In this document: in pieces, positions 36,926-44,886 of the stretch
How positions within the stretch are numbered: position 1 is the stretch's first letter
How the letters are laid out: each line of letters begins with the position of its first letter
DNA from: Pectinatus frisingensis
Lineage (GTDB): Bacteria; Bacillota; Negativicutes; Selenomonadales; Selenomonadaceae
NCBI RefSeq assembly: GCF_015732285.1
Contig: NZ_WIQU01000065.1
Coordinates: 9,058 to 73,057, forward strand
Length of the DNA stretch: 64,000 nucleotides
Direction of reading: 5' to 3'
The notes under the pieces: model-generated
The model's database searches: none
What the model saw: the letters and a program-made list of their open reading frames with translations, nothing else
What the model was told of the DNA's origin: nothing
Program-made: the position numbers and the translations under genes

Positions 36926-37148
36926 TTTCATATTCTCCAATCTCTATCCCGTCAGTAATTTCCCTTCCCAAAGCGAATCGCGTACCACGCACCTTTAAAA
37001 TAATCGCTCCATTATGCTTTTTATTTAAAATTACAACTTTTACACCGGTGGTCATTCCCAGCATTTCTAAACGTCGCTCAATATTATTAGCCAAATTTAT
37101 ATTTTCAACAACATAACTCGCATTAATATTTCCATTAGATAAAACCAT
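36918..37148 (-). CDS. feoA: Ferrous iron transport protein A
   Basis: This 76-residue SH3-like protein assists FeoB. The family pattern is visible in RRLEMLGMTTGVKVVILNKKHNGAIILKVRGTRFALGREI. GGAGAGG lies just before the ATG. It precedes and overlaps feoB. No Fur box could be identified upstream; a stable hairpin sits in the leader (37177-37211). Confidence 0.92.
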   Translation of the reverse strand: MVLSNGNINASYVVENINLANNIERRLEMLGMTTGVKVVILNKKHNGAIILKVRGTRFALGREITDGIEIGEYENE

Positions 37149-37176
37149 TAATTACCTCTCCATGTGCAAGAATGAA

Positions 37177-37211
37177 ATACCTTGCCGACAACTCCCTGTC
37201 GACAAGGTATT
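37177..37211 (-). promoter_or_regulatory. Leader hairpin upstream of feoA
   Basis: ATACCTTGCCGACA and TGTCGACAAGGTAT form a 14-bp stem with one mismatch and a 6-base loop. It lies 29 bases before the feoA ATG, inside the expected 5' leader. The following sequence has only a weak T run, so it may be an mRNA-stabilising or regulatory hairpin and not a full terminator. The rest of the 290-base spacer up to 37438 shows a plus-strand TATAAT at 37410-37415 that could drive the downstream PTS operon. Confidence 0.55.
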
Positions 37212-37438
37212 ATTATGTAATTTAGTATAATAGAATACATTAATAAAATCAACGTTTTACCATCTCCTAATCTTTATCGGATTTCAAAGAAAATCATATC
37301 AGTCCACAACTTGATAATAAATCTGTATTATATAAGCCAGCTAAAAATAAATCTTTTATTGCCGCAGTCTGAGGAAATTTAATAACTGGAATTATCAGAA
37401 TAATGTTTATATAATACATTCAGATGGAGGATAAAAAA

Positions 37439-39385
37439 ATGGTTATTCAAAATAAAAGAATTTTACAGATATTAAATTTGCTTAATAAGAATGACAAAAT
37501 CATTACTGGTAAATATCTGGCAGATTCAATAGGAGTGAGTACCAGAACTATAAGAAATGATATAAAAGAAGTCGAATATTTTTTAAAAAATAATGGTGCC
37601 CATATCATTGCCGAACCTGGTAGTGGTTACAAATTGTCGATTGATGATAACGATAAATATGACATTTTCACCAACACTCATGCCATTAACACATCAAGAG
37701 AGTATAGGGGAACAAATATTGTTCCGGCAGATTATAATGATCGTATTTCTTTTATTATAGCTCGAATCTTATTAAACTCTTTACACAATAAAATTGTAAA
37801 ACAAGAAGATTTAGCAGAAGAGTTATTTATAAGTCTATCCACATTAAAAAAATATCTAGGTGATATAAAAAAAAGTATAGCTCGTTTTAATCTCAATTTA
37901 ACTACCGACAGAAAAAATGGCATAAAAATAATGGGCGATGAAACAAAAATAAGATATTGCATATCCGAGTATGTTTTCAACCGGGATGATCTGTTAAATC
38001 TATCCAACAATCAATTTTTCAATGACATATTCCCACATCAAGAAATAGAAACAATAAAGCACATATTATTGAAAATTATTTTAAAATATAATATTCATCT
38101 AACAGACATCGCCTTTAAAAACTTATTAGTCCATATTGTTATTACTTTGCGCCGTTCTGGCAAGGGAAATACTGTAGAATACACTAAAAATGAACGCAGC
38201 AAACTTCAAGCATCTCAATACTATAAACCTGCATCTGAAATACTCAATACAGTTGAAAAACAATTGGGAATAGATATCCGTAATGAAATTTTTTATCTTA
38301 CACAACATTTCATTGCCAGTCAAAAATTTATAGTATCAGCAAAAAAAAGATCTGATTTTAAAAAATTATTAACAGATATTTTAAATAAAATCTATAAGCA
38401 TACTGGTATAGATTTATCCGATGACAGCGAATTAGTATCCGGAATAACCATCCATCTGATAGCGGCAATAAGCAGACTTCGTTTTAATATGAATATTCGA
38501 AATGATATCTTAAAATCTATTAAAACCAATTATCCGCTTGCTTTCGATATGGCAGTCATAGCAAGTGAAATAATAGCTCAAGAAGAAAAAGTACAAACCA
38601 ACGAAAATGAAATAGGTTTTCTTGCCATTCATTTTGGAGCTGCCTTAGAAAGAAATAAACTAAATGATGAAATGGGAAAAACTGCTGTTATCGTCTGTGG
38701 TGCAGGACTTTCCACTGCACTTTTACTTAAAAGCAAATTACAAAGAAGATTTGGCAATATTTTACAAATAAAAAAAGTAATGAGTTGTTATGAACTTGAT
38801 GAAAAAATAATAAAAGAAACAGATTTTATATTCACTACCGTACCTATAACCCATATAATTTCAAAAAAAATCATCCGCGTAGAACCTATAATGACAGAAT
38901 ATGATCTTACTAGAGTTGAACAAAAAATAAACGAAATTTGCACTGGTGATGAAATACCACTGAATAATTTTTTTAAAAAAGATTTATTTATCCCATTATT
39001 AAAAGCAAATTCATCTAAAGAAGTGATAGAAAAAATTACTAACAAAATGCTAAAACTTGGTTTTATTGATAAAAATGTCAAAAAATCTATCTTTGATAGG
39101 GAAAAACTTGCTTCTACCGAATTTTCCAATTTTATAGCTATCCCCCATCCTTTAACAAATCAAATGAAAAATCCGGCAATAGCAGTTGCAGTATTAAAAA
39201 ACCCAATAATATGGAATAAAGAAAAAGTGCAAATTATATTTTTACTTAGTATTCCCCAAAATCTTTATAGTGTGTGGGAAAGTATATTTAAAAAAATCTA
39301 TAATAATTTCATTGAAGGCAGCAGTGGTGAAATTTTATTAAAGACACGATCATTCACCACATTAATCAATGAATTAAAATACTAA
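37439..39385 (+). CDS. PRD-containing transcriptional activator with EIIB and EIIA domains
   Basis: This 648-residue regulator of PTS operons has an HTH_11 domain (about 1-60), a second helix-turn-helix region (about 80-160) and two PRD domains (about 165-280 and 290-395). A GatB-like EIIB domain follows (Cys in VIVCGAGLSTALL, near 427), then a EIIA domain of the mannitol/fructose type (His in IAIPHPL). This is the MtlR/LicR/ManR layout: DNA-binding activity is set by phosphorylation from HPr and the cognate EIIB. The ATG at 37439 lies 8 bases after GGAGG; an upstream ATG overlaps that site. It leads the galactitol-type PTS operon and most likely activates it. Confidence 0.92.
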   Translation: MVIQNKRILQILNLLNKNDKIITGKYLADSIGVSTRTIRNDIKEVEYFLKNNGAHIIAEPGSGYKLSIDDNDKYDIFTNTHAINTSREYRGTNIVPADYNDRISFIIARILLNSLHNKIVKQEDLAEELFISLSTLKKYLGDIKKSIARFNLNLTTDRKNGIKIMGDETKIRYCISEYVFNRDDLLNLSNNQFFNDIFPHQEIETIKHILLKIILKYNIHLTDIAFKNLLVHIVITLRRSGKGNTVEYTKNERSKLQASQYYKPASEILNTVEKQLGIDIRNEIFYLTQHFIASQKFIVSAKKRSDFKKLLTDILNKIYKHTGIDLSDDSELVSGITIHLIAAISRLRFNMNIRNDILKSIKTNYPLAFDMAVIASEIIAQEEKVQTNENEIGFLAIHFGAALERNKLNDEMGKTAVIVCGAGLSTALLLKSKLQRRFGNILQIKKVMSCYELDEKIIKETDFIFTTVPITHIISKKIIRVEPIMTEYDLTRVEQKINEICTGDEIPLNNFFKKDLFIPLLKANSSKEVIEKITNKMLKLGFIDKNVKKSIFDREKLASTEFSNFIAIPHPLTNQMKNPAIAVAVLKNPIIWNKEKVQIIFLLSIPQNLYSVWESIFKKIYNNFIEGSSGEILLKTRSFTTLINELKY

Positions 39386-39402
39386 AATCAGGATGTGTTT
39401 TA

Positions 39403-39894
39403 ATGGAAAATACTATAACGTCAATTTTTGACATGAATATAAAACCTGAATATTTATTTATACATTTAGATGCCGTTGACAACATGGATGCTATAAAGCA
39501 AATGGCTGTGAATTTAGCTAAGCAAGGTGTTGTAAAAAATAGTTTTATCCCGGCAGTTTTAGAAAGAGAGCGCATTTTTTCTACCGGGTTACAATTTGAT
39601 GAAACTGGTATAGCTATCCCTCACACCGATACTCAACATATCAACTCATCAGCCATTAGTATTGCCATTTTAAAAAAACCTGTCACTTTTCAGGCGATGG
39701 GCATGCCCGATAGCAAGGTAAATGTCGAAATAATTTTTATGCTTGCAATAAAAACTGCCCATGGGCATATCAAATTTTTGCAAACATTGATGAATCAATT
39801 ACAAAACAAAGTAATTTTGCATAATTTAATAAATAGCACTTCTAAAAAATTATTAATAAATAATTTTAAATCATTATTTAATAAGGAGAACTAA
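39403..39894 (+). CDS. PTS EIIA component, fructose/mannitol (GatA) type
   Basis: This 163-residue soluble protein accepts phosphate from HPr on His74 in GIAIPHTDTQH and passes it to the EIIB encoded next. The fold and length match stand-alone GatA/SgcA proteins. It follows the activator gene by 17 bases and the EIIB gene starts four bases after it. AGGATG precedes the ATG. Confidence 0.92.
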   Translation: MENTITSIFDMNIKPEYLFIHLDAVDNMDAIKQMAVNLAKQGVVKNSFIPAVLERERIFSTGLQFDETGIAIPHTDTQHINSSAISIAILKKPVTFQAMGMPDSKVNVEIIFMLAIKTAHGHIKFLQTLMNQLQNKVILHNLINSTSKKLLINNFKSLFNKEN

Positions 39895-39898
39895 TATC

Positions 39899-40180
39899 AT
39901 GAAAAAAATTCTTGTAGCATGTGGAGCAGGTGTCTGTACTTCAACCGCAGTTTTAAATAAATTAAAGAGTATATTGGATGATCGTGGTTTTAAGGGAAAA
40001 TATGAATTATCCCAATGTAAAGTAGCAGAAGTTCCGGCCAAATCATCTGGCTATGACCTATGTATAGCCACTACAACCGTTTCAGAAGTTAAATGTCCAT
40101 TTATAATGGGAATTCCATTTTTAACGGGGCGAGGATTAGATGATGTCATAAAAAAAATATTAAAAGAATTGGAAAAATAA
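39899..40180 (+). CDS. PTS EIIB component, galactitol type
   Basis: This 93-residue protein carries phosphate on Cys8 in VACGAGVCTST, the P-loop-like pattern of GatB-type EIIB. The small size and a following GatC-type EIIC place it in the galactitol family. AAGGAG lies in front of the ATG. It would phosphorylate the incoming sugar and also signal to the upstream PRD activator. Confidence 0.92.
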   Translation: MKKILVACGAGVCTSTAVLNKLKSILDDRGFKGKYELSQCKVAEVPAKSSGYDLCIATTTVSEVKCPFIMGIPFLTGRGLDDVIKKILKELEK

Positions 40181-40202
40181 TTAATTTTGTGAGGTGAACT
40201 TT

Positions 40203-41579
40203 ATGGATACAGTATTATCTGCTTTTAAATTCATACAAGGACTGGGACCTTCTGTAATGATGCCCATAATTATATTCATTTTAGGAGTAATACTTAAAGC
40301 CGGTATTGGGAAATCAATAAGAGCCGGTTTAACTGTCGGTATTGGATTTATTGGACTTAATTTAGTTATCGGCCTGATGAGTTCCAGTCTCGGACCAGCT
40401 GTTCAGCAAATGGTAGAACGATACGGATTAAGCCTTTCAGTTATAGATGTCGGCTGGCCGGCAGCCGCTGCAATAGCCTTTGCTTCAACACTAGGCACAA
40501 TAATTATACCCTTATGTTTATTGATAAATATAATCATGCTTTTTACCAACACTACACAAACTGTTGATGTAGATATATGGGACTATTGGCATTTTGCATT
40601 TACCGGAGCCTTGGTTGCTATTATTACAGACAGCCAAATATTTGGTATTATTGCGGCTATATTAAATATGATAATAATAATGGTTATTGCCGATTATACG
40701 GCACCAGCATTGGAAAAAACAAACGGTCTAACCGGAATATCGCTTCCCCATGGATTTACCGGTGCTTATGTTCCTATTGCCTGGGTAATAAATAAAGTAT
40801 TTGATTGTATTCCCGGTGTAAGAAATATAAATATTGATTTAAATAAAATACAGAACCGCTTTGGCGTTTTCGGCGAACCAATTCTGGTAGGAACCGTACT
40901 TGGAATAATGATTGGTATTGTAGCCGGTTATCAAATCGGTGGTGTTCTAACTTTAGGCATAACCCTGGGAGGCGTACTTGTATTAATTCCTAAGATGGCC
41001 GCTATGCTTATGGAAGGACTACTGCCAATATCAGATGCCGCATCTGAATTTATTGAAAAAAGGTTCAAAAATAGAGGGAAAATATATATTGGTCTTGATT
41101 CTGCAATAGGGATAGGCCATCCTGTCACATTAGCCGTTTCCTTAATCCTAGTGCCATTAACTGTATTCATGGCCGTTATATTGCCAGGAAACAAAGTTCT
41201 TCCTTTTGCTGATTTAGCTGTAATTCCATTCATGTTTGTTTTGATTATTCCTATGGTAAACGGAAATGGATTTAGGGCTTTAATAACCGGTATAATCACG
41301 ATTGCTACAGGACTTTTAATAGCTACCAACCTTTCTCCGTTGATAACAACTGCAGCAGTTAATGCCAAATTTAAAATGCCTGAAGGTGCAATGGCCATTT
41401 CTAGTATATGTGACGGAGCTAACCCTCTCACATGGCTTATTGTACATCTAAATGATTTAGGTGTAATTGGAGTAAGCTTATTGACTGTAATAGCCATTAT
41501 CTTATTAATATTAAATAGGACACGCATAATAAAAGAAGCTAAAGAAATACATTCTCTAAAAGATGACACTGGTATATAA
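40203..41579 (+). CDS. PTS EIIC component, galactitol (GatC/SgcC) type
   Basis: This 458-residue membrane transporter belongs to the galactitol/SgaT branch, with about 10-12 hydrophobic segments and GatC blocks such as GIGFIGLNLVIGLM, GWPAAAAIAFAST and DSAIGIGHPVTLAVSLILVP. It imports and phosphorylates its sugar with the EIIA and EIIB encoded upstream. I start it at the ATG 40203, six bases past GAGGTG, and not at the in-frame GTG inside that site. Galactitol itself is doubtful, because no dehydrogenase gene is in the operon. Confidence 0.93.
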   Translation: MDTVLSAFKFIQGLGPSVMMPIIIFILGVILKAGIGKSIRAGLTVGIGFIGLNLVIGLMSSSLGPAVQQMVERYGLSLSVIDVGWPAAAAIAFASTLGTIIIPLCLLINIIMLFTNTTQTVDVDIWDYWHFAFTGALVAIITDSQIFGIIAAILNMIIIMVIADYTAPALEKTNGLTGISLPHGFTGAYVPIAWVINKVFDCIPGVRNINIDLNKIQNRFGVFGEPILVGTVLGIMIGIVAGYQIGGVLTLGITLGGVLVLIPKMAAMLMEGLLPISDAASEFIEKRFKNRGKIYIGLDSAIGIGHPVTLAVSLILVPLTVFMAVILPGNKVLPFADLAVIPFMFVLIIPMVNGNGFRALITGIITIATGLLIATNLSPLITTAAVNAKFKMPEGAMAISSICDGANPLTWLIVHLNDLGVIGVSLLTVIAIILLILNRTRIIKEAKEIHSLKDDTGI

Positions 41580-41583
41580 AACT

Positions 41584-42054
41584 ATGAAAACATATATTTG
41601 TTCTTCACAGGAACGTATCTTTCAAATCATAATTCCATCAGTAATATCTGCCTGCGGTCTATTTACTTGTATTGCAGTATTTTTCACTCACATTGAATAC
41701 AGTCTCCCGGCCATATTAATAGGTATAATTTGTCTATACACTATTTATAACACCTTTTTAACTGGAAGTTATCCTGATAAAGTTATTGTAACTAATAATT
41801 ACATTGCATTTTCATGCATGGGAAAAATCCAATATTATAAATATAATGAAATAAAATACTTTAAAGTAAGAGACTCACAATACTCAAAAAATATGTTTCT
41901 TAGAATAAATCGACCCTTATTCGGCAAAGGTCGATTTTGGATAAACACCCGCAGTTTCCACAATGGAAATGACTTATATGAATATATAATAAATTTAGAA
42001 TATAAAATACACCCAAATTCATTAAAAAACATTGCTCGCAATAAAATTATATAA
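41584..42054 (+). CDS. Small membrane protein in the PTS operon (bPH-like tail)
   Basis: I do not recognise this 156-residue protein with certainty. It has two adjacent membrane segments (about 15-37 and 42-60) and a basic C-terminal domain of about 90 residues rich in beta-strand pattern (KVIVTNNYIAFSCMGKIQYYKY), like bacterial PH-type domains found after paired membrane helices. No good ribosome site precedes it. The start at 41584 is four bases past the EIIC stop, and one at 41563 would overlap it; translational coupling is likely either way. A role beside the transporter is only suggested by position. Confidence 0.65.
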   Translation: MKTYICSSQERIFQIIIPSVISACGLFTCIAVFFTHIEYSLPAILIGIICLYTIYNTFLTGSYPDKVIVTNNYIAFSCMGKIQYYKYNEIKYFKVRDSQYSKNMFLRINRPLFGKGRFWINTRSFHNGNDLYEYIINLEYKIHPNSLKNIARNKII

Positions 42055-42068
42055 AAGAGGTAAAAACA

Positions 42069-42716
42069 TTGTTTGAAAATGAAAAACAAAAAATTATCAA
42101 TACTGGTTTAAAAATTGACAAATATGGTCTAATTGCACTTTCCGGCGGTAATGTAAGTCAACGTATGCCCTCTGGAGAAATTCTAGTCACACCTTCAGGT
42201 ATGATCTACGAAGAACTAAATAGAAACGATATTATTATTATGGATATAAATGGTCATATTTTAGAAGGCACACGACGCCCATCTGTGGACACTACCGCAT
42301 TATTATACATCTACAGTCATATGCCGGAAGTTAATGCTGTTATCCACACACATCAACCATATGCAACGGCTGTCAGTTTGATAGCTGATGAGCTTCCATG
42401 TGTTCTTACCACTTTAGCCAATGCTACCAGAGGAAGCGTAAAAGTTTGTCCATTCAGCTCAGCTGCCAGTGAGCAAATGGGTATTGAAACAGTTGAAAAT
42501 ATAGATAATAGATTAGCTGTAATTTTAAAAAATCATGGTGTTATAACAATAGGCAACAGCTTAAAACAAGCCCTTTATTCATGTGTATATTTAGAGGAAG
42601 CTGCCAAAACATATATGATAGCCAAATCAGCTAGTGACAGTATATCTCAACTTACCAGAAAACAAATATATGAAGCTATCGAAGTTTTTAATCATTATGG
42701 ACAAGATAAAAGATAA
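42069..42716 (+). CDS. Class II aldolase/epimerase of the AraD/FucA fold
   Basis: This 215-residue zinc enzyme has the metal histidines His93 and His95 (HTHQPYA) and His156 (KNHGV) of the L-fuculose-phosphate aldolase / L-ribulose-phosphate 4-epimerase family. The N-terminal LSGGNVSQR and TPSG motifs bind the substrate phosphate. The catalytic acid position has Asp74 (RRPSVDT), as in the epimerase AraD, where FucA has Glu. It may therefore epimerise or cleave a ketose phosphate. The TTG start follows AAGAGGT. It is followed by a second, unrelated aldolase gene. Confidence 0.85.
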   Translation: MFENEKQKIINTGLKIDKYGLIALSGGNVSQRMPSGEILVTPSGMIYEELNRNDIIIMDINGHILEGTRRPSVDTTALLYIYSHMPEVNAVIHTHQPYATAVSLIADELPCVLTTLANATRGSVKVCPFSSAASEQMGIETVENIDNRLAVILKNHGVITIGNSLKQALYSCVYLEEAAKTYMIAKSASDSISQLTRKQIYEAIEVFNHYGQDKR

Positions 42717-42731
42717 AAGGTGGAATAAAAA

Positions 42732-43577
42732 ATGCTAGTCTCAACAAAAAAAATGTTATCAAATGCAAAGAATAAAGGGTTTGCCATCCCTTCAGCAAAT
42801 TTTATTGATCAAATATCAGTTATATCACACATAAAAACGGCCGAGAAAATGAATTTACCATTAATTTTATCATATGCACAAGCGCATTCAGTATATCAAA
42901 GCATTGAAGAAGCTGCTATGCTGGGACATTTTTATATAAAAAATTCTAATGTTCCAATTGCATTACATTTGGATCATGGCATGGATTTTCAATTTATAAA
43001 AAAAGCTATCCAACTTGGTTTTACATCCGTTATGATAGATGCTTCACAAAAAAATCTCTCTGACAACATAGCGATAACCAAAGAAATAGTTGATTTTGCC
43101 CATAAGAGAAATGTCGCAGTAGAAGCGGAAATTGGTCATGTGGGAACCGGCGTGAATATTGGTCAAGGCGAAACAGATGTTGATGATAATAGTATTTACA
43201 CAACAGTAACAGAAGCAAAACAATTGGTTGAAGGAAGCGGAATTGACAGCTTGGCTGTATCGATAGGAACAGCGCATGGCCTTTATAAAGGAATACCTAA
43301 AATCAATTTCGATCGTTTAAAAGAACTATCCCAAAATATATCTATTCCATTAGTTTTGCATGGTGGTTCATCTTCAGGTGACAACAATCTTGAAAAGTGT
43401 GCCCTTAATGGTATAACCAAAATAAATATATATACCGATTTTATAGCAAATGCATACACCTATTTGAAAAAAACTGACACTAATAACTATTTCGATGTAA
43501 AAAGCTCTCTATCGCAGAGTATGAGCGATACTTTAGCTCATTATTACAAGATTTTTCACACACAGTCTTTATCATGA
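42732..43577 (+). CDS. Class II ketose-bisphosphate aldolase family (GatY/KbaY-like), second copy
   Basis: This 281-residue protein resembles tagatose-bisphosphate aldolases: N-terminal STKKMLSNAKNKG, HLDHG with Asp81-His82, [17 protein letters not shown] and LHGGSSSG supply the zinc and phosphate sites. It is a paralogue of the protein at 5525-6376 but diverges in the substrate loops (SANFIDQ for AFNIHNM). No kinase to make a bisphosphate is present in this operon, so the substrate may be a monophosphate or the kinase may lie elsewhere. AAAGGTGG precedes the ATG. Confidence 0.87.
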   Translation: MLVSTKKMLSNAKNKGFAIPSANFIDQISVISHIKTAEKMNLPLILSYAQAHSVYQSIEEAAMLGHFYIKNSNVPIALHLDHGMDFQFIKKAIQLGFTSVMIDASQKNLSDNIAITKEIVDFAHKRNVAVEAEIGHVGTGVNIGQGETDVDDNSIYTTVTEAKQLVEGSGIDSLAVSIGTAHGLYKGIPKINFDRLKELSQNISIPLVLHGGSSSGDNNLEKCALNGITKINIYTDFIANAYTYLKKTDTNNYFDVKSSLSQSMSDTLAHYYKIFHTQSLS

Positions 43578-43607
43578 TATCAGTAATTTTGTTTGGAGGA
43601 TTTACGA

Positions 43608-44291
43608 ATGAAAAAAATTAGACACCCTTTCCTAGTGGTCAATCCCAAATCATATCTTTACGGTTTAAGATCATTAAAATTTGCCGAATCAATAGACAAT
43701 ATTGCTGCTAAAAGCAATATACAAATCTTTTTTACGTGTTCTTTCACCGACATCCGTTATATAAAAGAACATACTCACCATCTTATCATAACCGCACAAC
43801 ACATGGATGATCTGAAACCTGGTCGTGGAATGGGACATGTACTTCCTGAATCACTGCAAGACGCCGGTGCAGAGGCCGTATTCCTCAATCATGCCGAAAA
43901 TTCCCTGACAATTTCACATCTTTCAAATTCAATTATTCGCGCAAGAGAACTTGGCATAATATCAATAGCATGTGCAGACTCACTGATTGAAGCCACCTCT
44001 ATAGCTAAATTAAATCCAGATATACTGTTATGTGAACCTACTGATTTAATTGGGACTGGGCACATAGCTGATAATAACTATGTATTGAAAACCACTTCGC
44101 AAATCAAATCTATCAATTCTAATATTTCCGTCATGATTGCTTCTGGTATAACTACTGCACAAGATGTCTACAACGTAATCAAACTAGGAGCCGATGGTAC
44201 AGGTGGAACAAGTGGTATTTTAAAAGCTCCTAATCCTGTACTCAGAGTACAGGAAATGGTTGATGCCATTTTAAAAACAGAAAATGAATAG
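43608..44291 (+). CDS. Triose-phosphate isomerase homologue (short, archaeal-like form)
   Basis: This 227-residue TIM-barrel protein has the isomerase residues Asn12 and Lys14 (VNPKSY), His95 (LNHAEN) and Glu143 (CEPTDLIGTG), and a phosphate loop GGTSGI. The compact length and the EPTDLIGTG form resemble archaeal enzymes and the TIM-like isomerases of tetrose and other sugar pathways, not the 250-residue glycolytic enzyme. In this operon it more likely isomerises a sugar phosphate other than dihydroxyacetone phosphate. The ATG at 43608 lies 8 bases past GGAGG. Confidence 0.83.
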   Translation: MKKIRHPFLVVNPKSYLYGLRSLKFAESIDNIAAKSNIQIFFTCSFTDIRYIKEHTHHLIITAQHMDDLKPGRGMGHVLPESLQDAGAEAVFLNHAENSLTISHLSNSIIRARELGIISIACADSLIEATSIAKLNPDILLCEPTDLIGTGHIADNNYVLKTTSQIKSINSNISVMIASGITTAQDVYNVIKLGADGTGGTSGILKAPNPVLRVQEMVDAILKTENE

Positions 44292-44300
44292 GAGATTAAA

Positions 44301-44825
44301 ATGACTGTTTACAAGGAAACCATTGCTTTACAATCACATGGCGAACGACCTACATTTATAAATATTACATCGTCCGTAAAAGAAAGCATTAAAAAAAGCC
44401 AAATCCAAAATGGAATTTGTACCATAATATCACCACATACAACATGTGCTGTTTTTTTTGAAGAGTTTGTGCACGATTATGATAAAAATGGTGATGAATT
44501 TTTACAGATAGATTTAAATAACACCTTAAAAAAGATAATTCCTGATAATACATCTCAAGGCCAATATAACTATCCCGGTAAAAAGCACTATCAAGCAGTA
44601 GAAGCATGGCCCGATGCAGACTCTTATTTACCCGGAGGGGACCGTAATGCGTTATTAAATTGTGATGCCCATTTAAAAGCTACATTAATTGGTTCAAGTC
44701 AAATATTTGATGTAGATAGTGGTACATTAGGTGTAGGCGTTACAGGATATATTTATTTTGTCGATTTTGACAGGACCAGGCCTCGCACACGAAAGTGTAA
44801 AATTATCATAATTGGAGATTGTTAA
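44301..44825 (+). CDS. YjbQ family protein (UPF0047)
   Basis: This 174-residue protein belongs to the YjbQ/UPF0047 family. The conserved core is visible as ISPHTTCAVFFEE near 43-55 and LLNCDAHLKATLIGSSQ near 117-133. E. coli YjbQ shows secondary thiamine-phosphate-synthase activity, but the physiological role of the family is unclear. It ends a sugar PTS operon here, with nine bases between it and the isomerase gene. A chemical repair or isomerase-like role on a sugar phosphate is conceivable but unproven. Confidence 0.85.
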   Translation: MTVYKETIALQSHGERPTFINITSSVKESIKKSQIQNGICTIISPHTTCAVFFEEFVHDYDKNGDEFLQIDLNNTLKKIIPDNTSQGQYNYPGKKHYQAVEAWPDADSYLPGGDRNALLNCDAHLKATLIGSSQIFDVDSGTLGVGVTGYIYFVDFDRTRPRTRKCKIIIIGDC

Positions 44826-44869
44826 AATTAGAAGGGACAAATTACAAAACATTTGTCCCTTCTAATTTT
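44824..44869. terminator. Bidirectional terminator between the YjbQ gene and thrE-like gene
   Basis: Bases 44824-44842 and 44851-44869 are exact inverted repeats of 19 bp with an 8-base loop, flanked by AAAA and TTTT. It overlaps the YjbQ stop codon at its left edge and serves the convergent gene as well. Confidence 0.92.
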
Positions 44870-44886
44870 ATATTAATAATATAAAA

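Noticed and set aside
37149-37438. Fur box upstream of feoA
   Set aside because: Sequences such as GAAAATCATATCA were considered, but they do not give the repeated GATAAT symmetry.
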